This document shows, one piece after another, positions 62,501 to 64,000 of a DNA stretch of 64,000 nucleotides. Numbering within the stretch: the first letter of the stretch is position 1; every line of letters starts with the position of its first letter. Both the position numbers and the translations under genes were made by a program. The notes under the pieces were generated by a model. The model was not told the origin of the DNA. It searched no databases and saw only the letters and a list, made by a program, of their open reading frames with translations. The DNA is from Druceiella hillmani (taxonomy: Eukaryota; Arthropoda; Insecta; Lepidoptera; Hepialidae): the NCBI GenBank assembly GCA_039881145.1, contig JAYKKI010000015.1:30173001-30237000 (forward strand), in the 5' to 3' direction.

Positions 62501-62503
62501 TTT

Positions 62504-63420
62504 AACCGACTTCAAAAAGCAGGAGTTCTCAATTAGAATGCATTTTTTTGTATGTGTTACCTCTTATTTCTGGCAATTCTCAATCAATTTGGATGATTCT
62601 TCTTTATTTGAAGGGTACATTTCTAGTAGCCTCATAAAAAAATAAAATTTAAATCACATGAAAACTCCCAATGCAAAATTTGGTTGGACTCCTACCATGG
62701 TAATTGAAGATATGCCATCGAATACTGGGAAGGGGGGATGTAATGCCCACTTAAATCGAGAGACTTGAGGATCTGTTCTTCTTAAAATAGAATTGTGGGT
62801 CTCAAGCAGAGATTCTGTAAAACAGAGATTCTGTAAACTCAAGCAGAGATTCTGTCTTTTAAATTAGTATTTTGAGTCTCAAGCAGAGACTGCGCTACTA
62901 AATTTTGAGTTCCAACTGCTCAGTCTTGACGCTATGGGGGTACTGCCTACTTATATTGTGAGACTTTATGATCTACCGTTTTTAAACTAGTATTGTGAGT
63001 CTCAAGCAGATACTCTTACATTAAACTCTGTGTTCCAAATGTTCAATCTTGACACTGCAGAGATACTGCCTGCCTAAACCGGCAGACTTGAATCCTCCCG
63101 ATGCTGCAAAAGCACTGCCTGCCAAAAGCCGGCAGAGAGACTTGTGAATTTGCCTTTTCAAATCTGTATCGTGTATCTTAAGCTGAGATTTTATCATTAA
63201 ACTCTGGGTTTCTGCTCCTCAGTCTTATTGCTTCAGTCATAAACCGTGAGACTTGAGGATCTGCTGTTTTTAAATTAATATTGTCGGTCTCAAACAGAAA
63301 CTCTGCTACTGAAATCCGGGTTCTAACTTCTCAGTATTGACGTTGTGGGAGTACTGCCTGCTTTAATCGTGAGATTTTGATATTACATTTCGGGTAGCAA
63401 CTCCTCAGTTACAATGTTAT
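62504..63420. repeat. 'accgacttcaaaaa' head followed by a tandem array with a period of about 122 bp
   Basis: 'aaccgacttcaaaaagcagg' at about 62504 heads the block. From about 62740 a unit of roughly 122 bp repeats with divergence. 'gtctcaagcaga' occurs near 62798, 62876 and 62998, with variants near 63176 and 63287. 'tactgcct' occurs near 62941, 63064 and 63352. 'gagacttgagg' and 'ctcagtcttgac' mark other parts of the unit. The same arrangement, a head plus a satellite, occurs at 9148-9800 with a different unit. Confidence 0.75.
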
Positions 63421-64000
63421 ATCATTAAACATTTCTTAGAAATTTATATGGAAAATTAAATTACAAGTGATGGTGTTTAAATGACATAGGTCTAAAGATA
63501 ATCTAATAATAAATTATCTAAAATTTTGATACGACTAAGGACGGTATGAATCTGCTTTTTTAACAAAATCAGGATACTATAATGGAGCCAGGAGTTGATG
63601 ATAGTAACTTTTCACTGACAAGGGGTAAACTCGTATTCAATTTCACTTCTTTTGACGTAAGCAAGAAAATAACAAAGTAAATAGGTAGATAAATAAATGC
63701 AGGTACATACAAAGGCATGAAGTGACTAAACACTAGTTTGTAGATAGGTAAATGTATACTAGGTAGTCCTTATTTTTCGACTTGAAAAATTGGTTAGGCA
63801 CCCCGTTATATGATTTTCTGCCCTAACATAATGAATACATGAATTTTTCATTAATTTTCGAAAGATCGCTACCATAAGTCAAATTTTCAGAAAAAAAATA
63901 TTGTATGGCTATTCTAACTATGAATCCGGCTTATTGACCTTGATATGTTTGTTAGCCTATTTTGAAGTGAAATAGCATGCAGAAAGACTCACTAGATCAC
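63421..64000. other. Nothing recognised to the right edge
   Basis: AT-rich, presumably still intronic for the second DNAI2-type gene. No exon or repeat could be supported. Confidence 0.4.

Overview
The window looks like nuclear DNA from a moth or butterfly (Lepidoptera). It is AT-rich, its genes are split by long introns, and it is full of decayed transposons. Several repeats carry the 'accgacttcaaaaaagg' head that is abundant in lepidopteran genomes. No tRNA, rRNA, CRISPR array or prokaryotic feature was seen. All four host genes recognised lie on the minus strand.

Layout. 1-6050: degenerate repeats plus one unidentified exon-like ORF near 3.5 kb. 6143-11829: a two-exon small gene whose product resembles the GTP cyclohydrolase I feedback regulatory protein (GFRP). 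Its 5.35 kb intron holds an R1-clade LINE fragment, a 130-bp tandem array and a 1.43 kb foldback. 12-17 kb: intergenic, with a Tigger/pogo-like transposase relic. 17311-22031: CCDC93, a Commander/CCC-complex subunit, rebuilt as ten exons giving 593 aa. 22-29.8 kb: intergenic, with a THAP-bearing element, a Tc1 element with both inverted ends, and a decayed multicopy arthropod ORF. 29884-48990: an axonemal dynein intermediate chain 2 gene (DNAI2 type), rebuilt as eleven exons giving 572 aa with every splice phase consistent. Its introns hold a second inverted copy of the THAP element, a mariner relic, a large palindrome and a TTAA-flanked MITE. 49-53.2 kb: intergenic. 53239-61992 and beyond the right edge: a second, divergent DNAI2-type gene in head-to-tail tandem, of which the last three coding exons are visible. 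Its last intron carries a 3.8 kb R1-clade LINE and another mariner relic. 62.5-63.4 kb: a 122-bp tandem array next to another 'accgacttc' head.

The strongest biological point is the tandem pair of outer-arm dynein intermediate chain genes. They keep exon lengths and phases while their proteins have diverged deeply, which suggests an old duplication and possible sperm-axoneme specialisation. Exon borders were placed by hand from splice sites, reading frame and remembered family similarity. No alignment or search was run.
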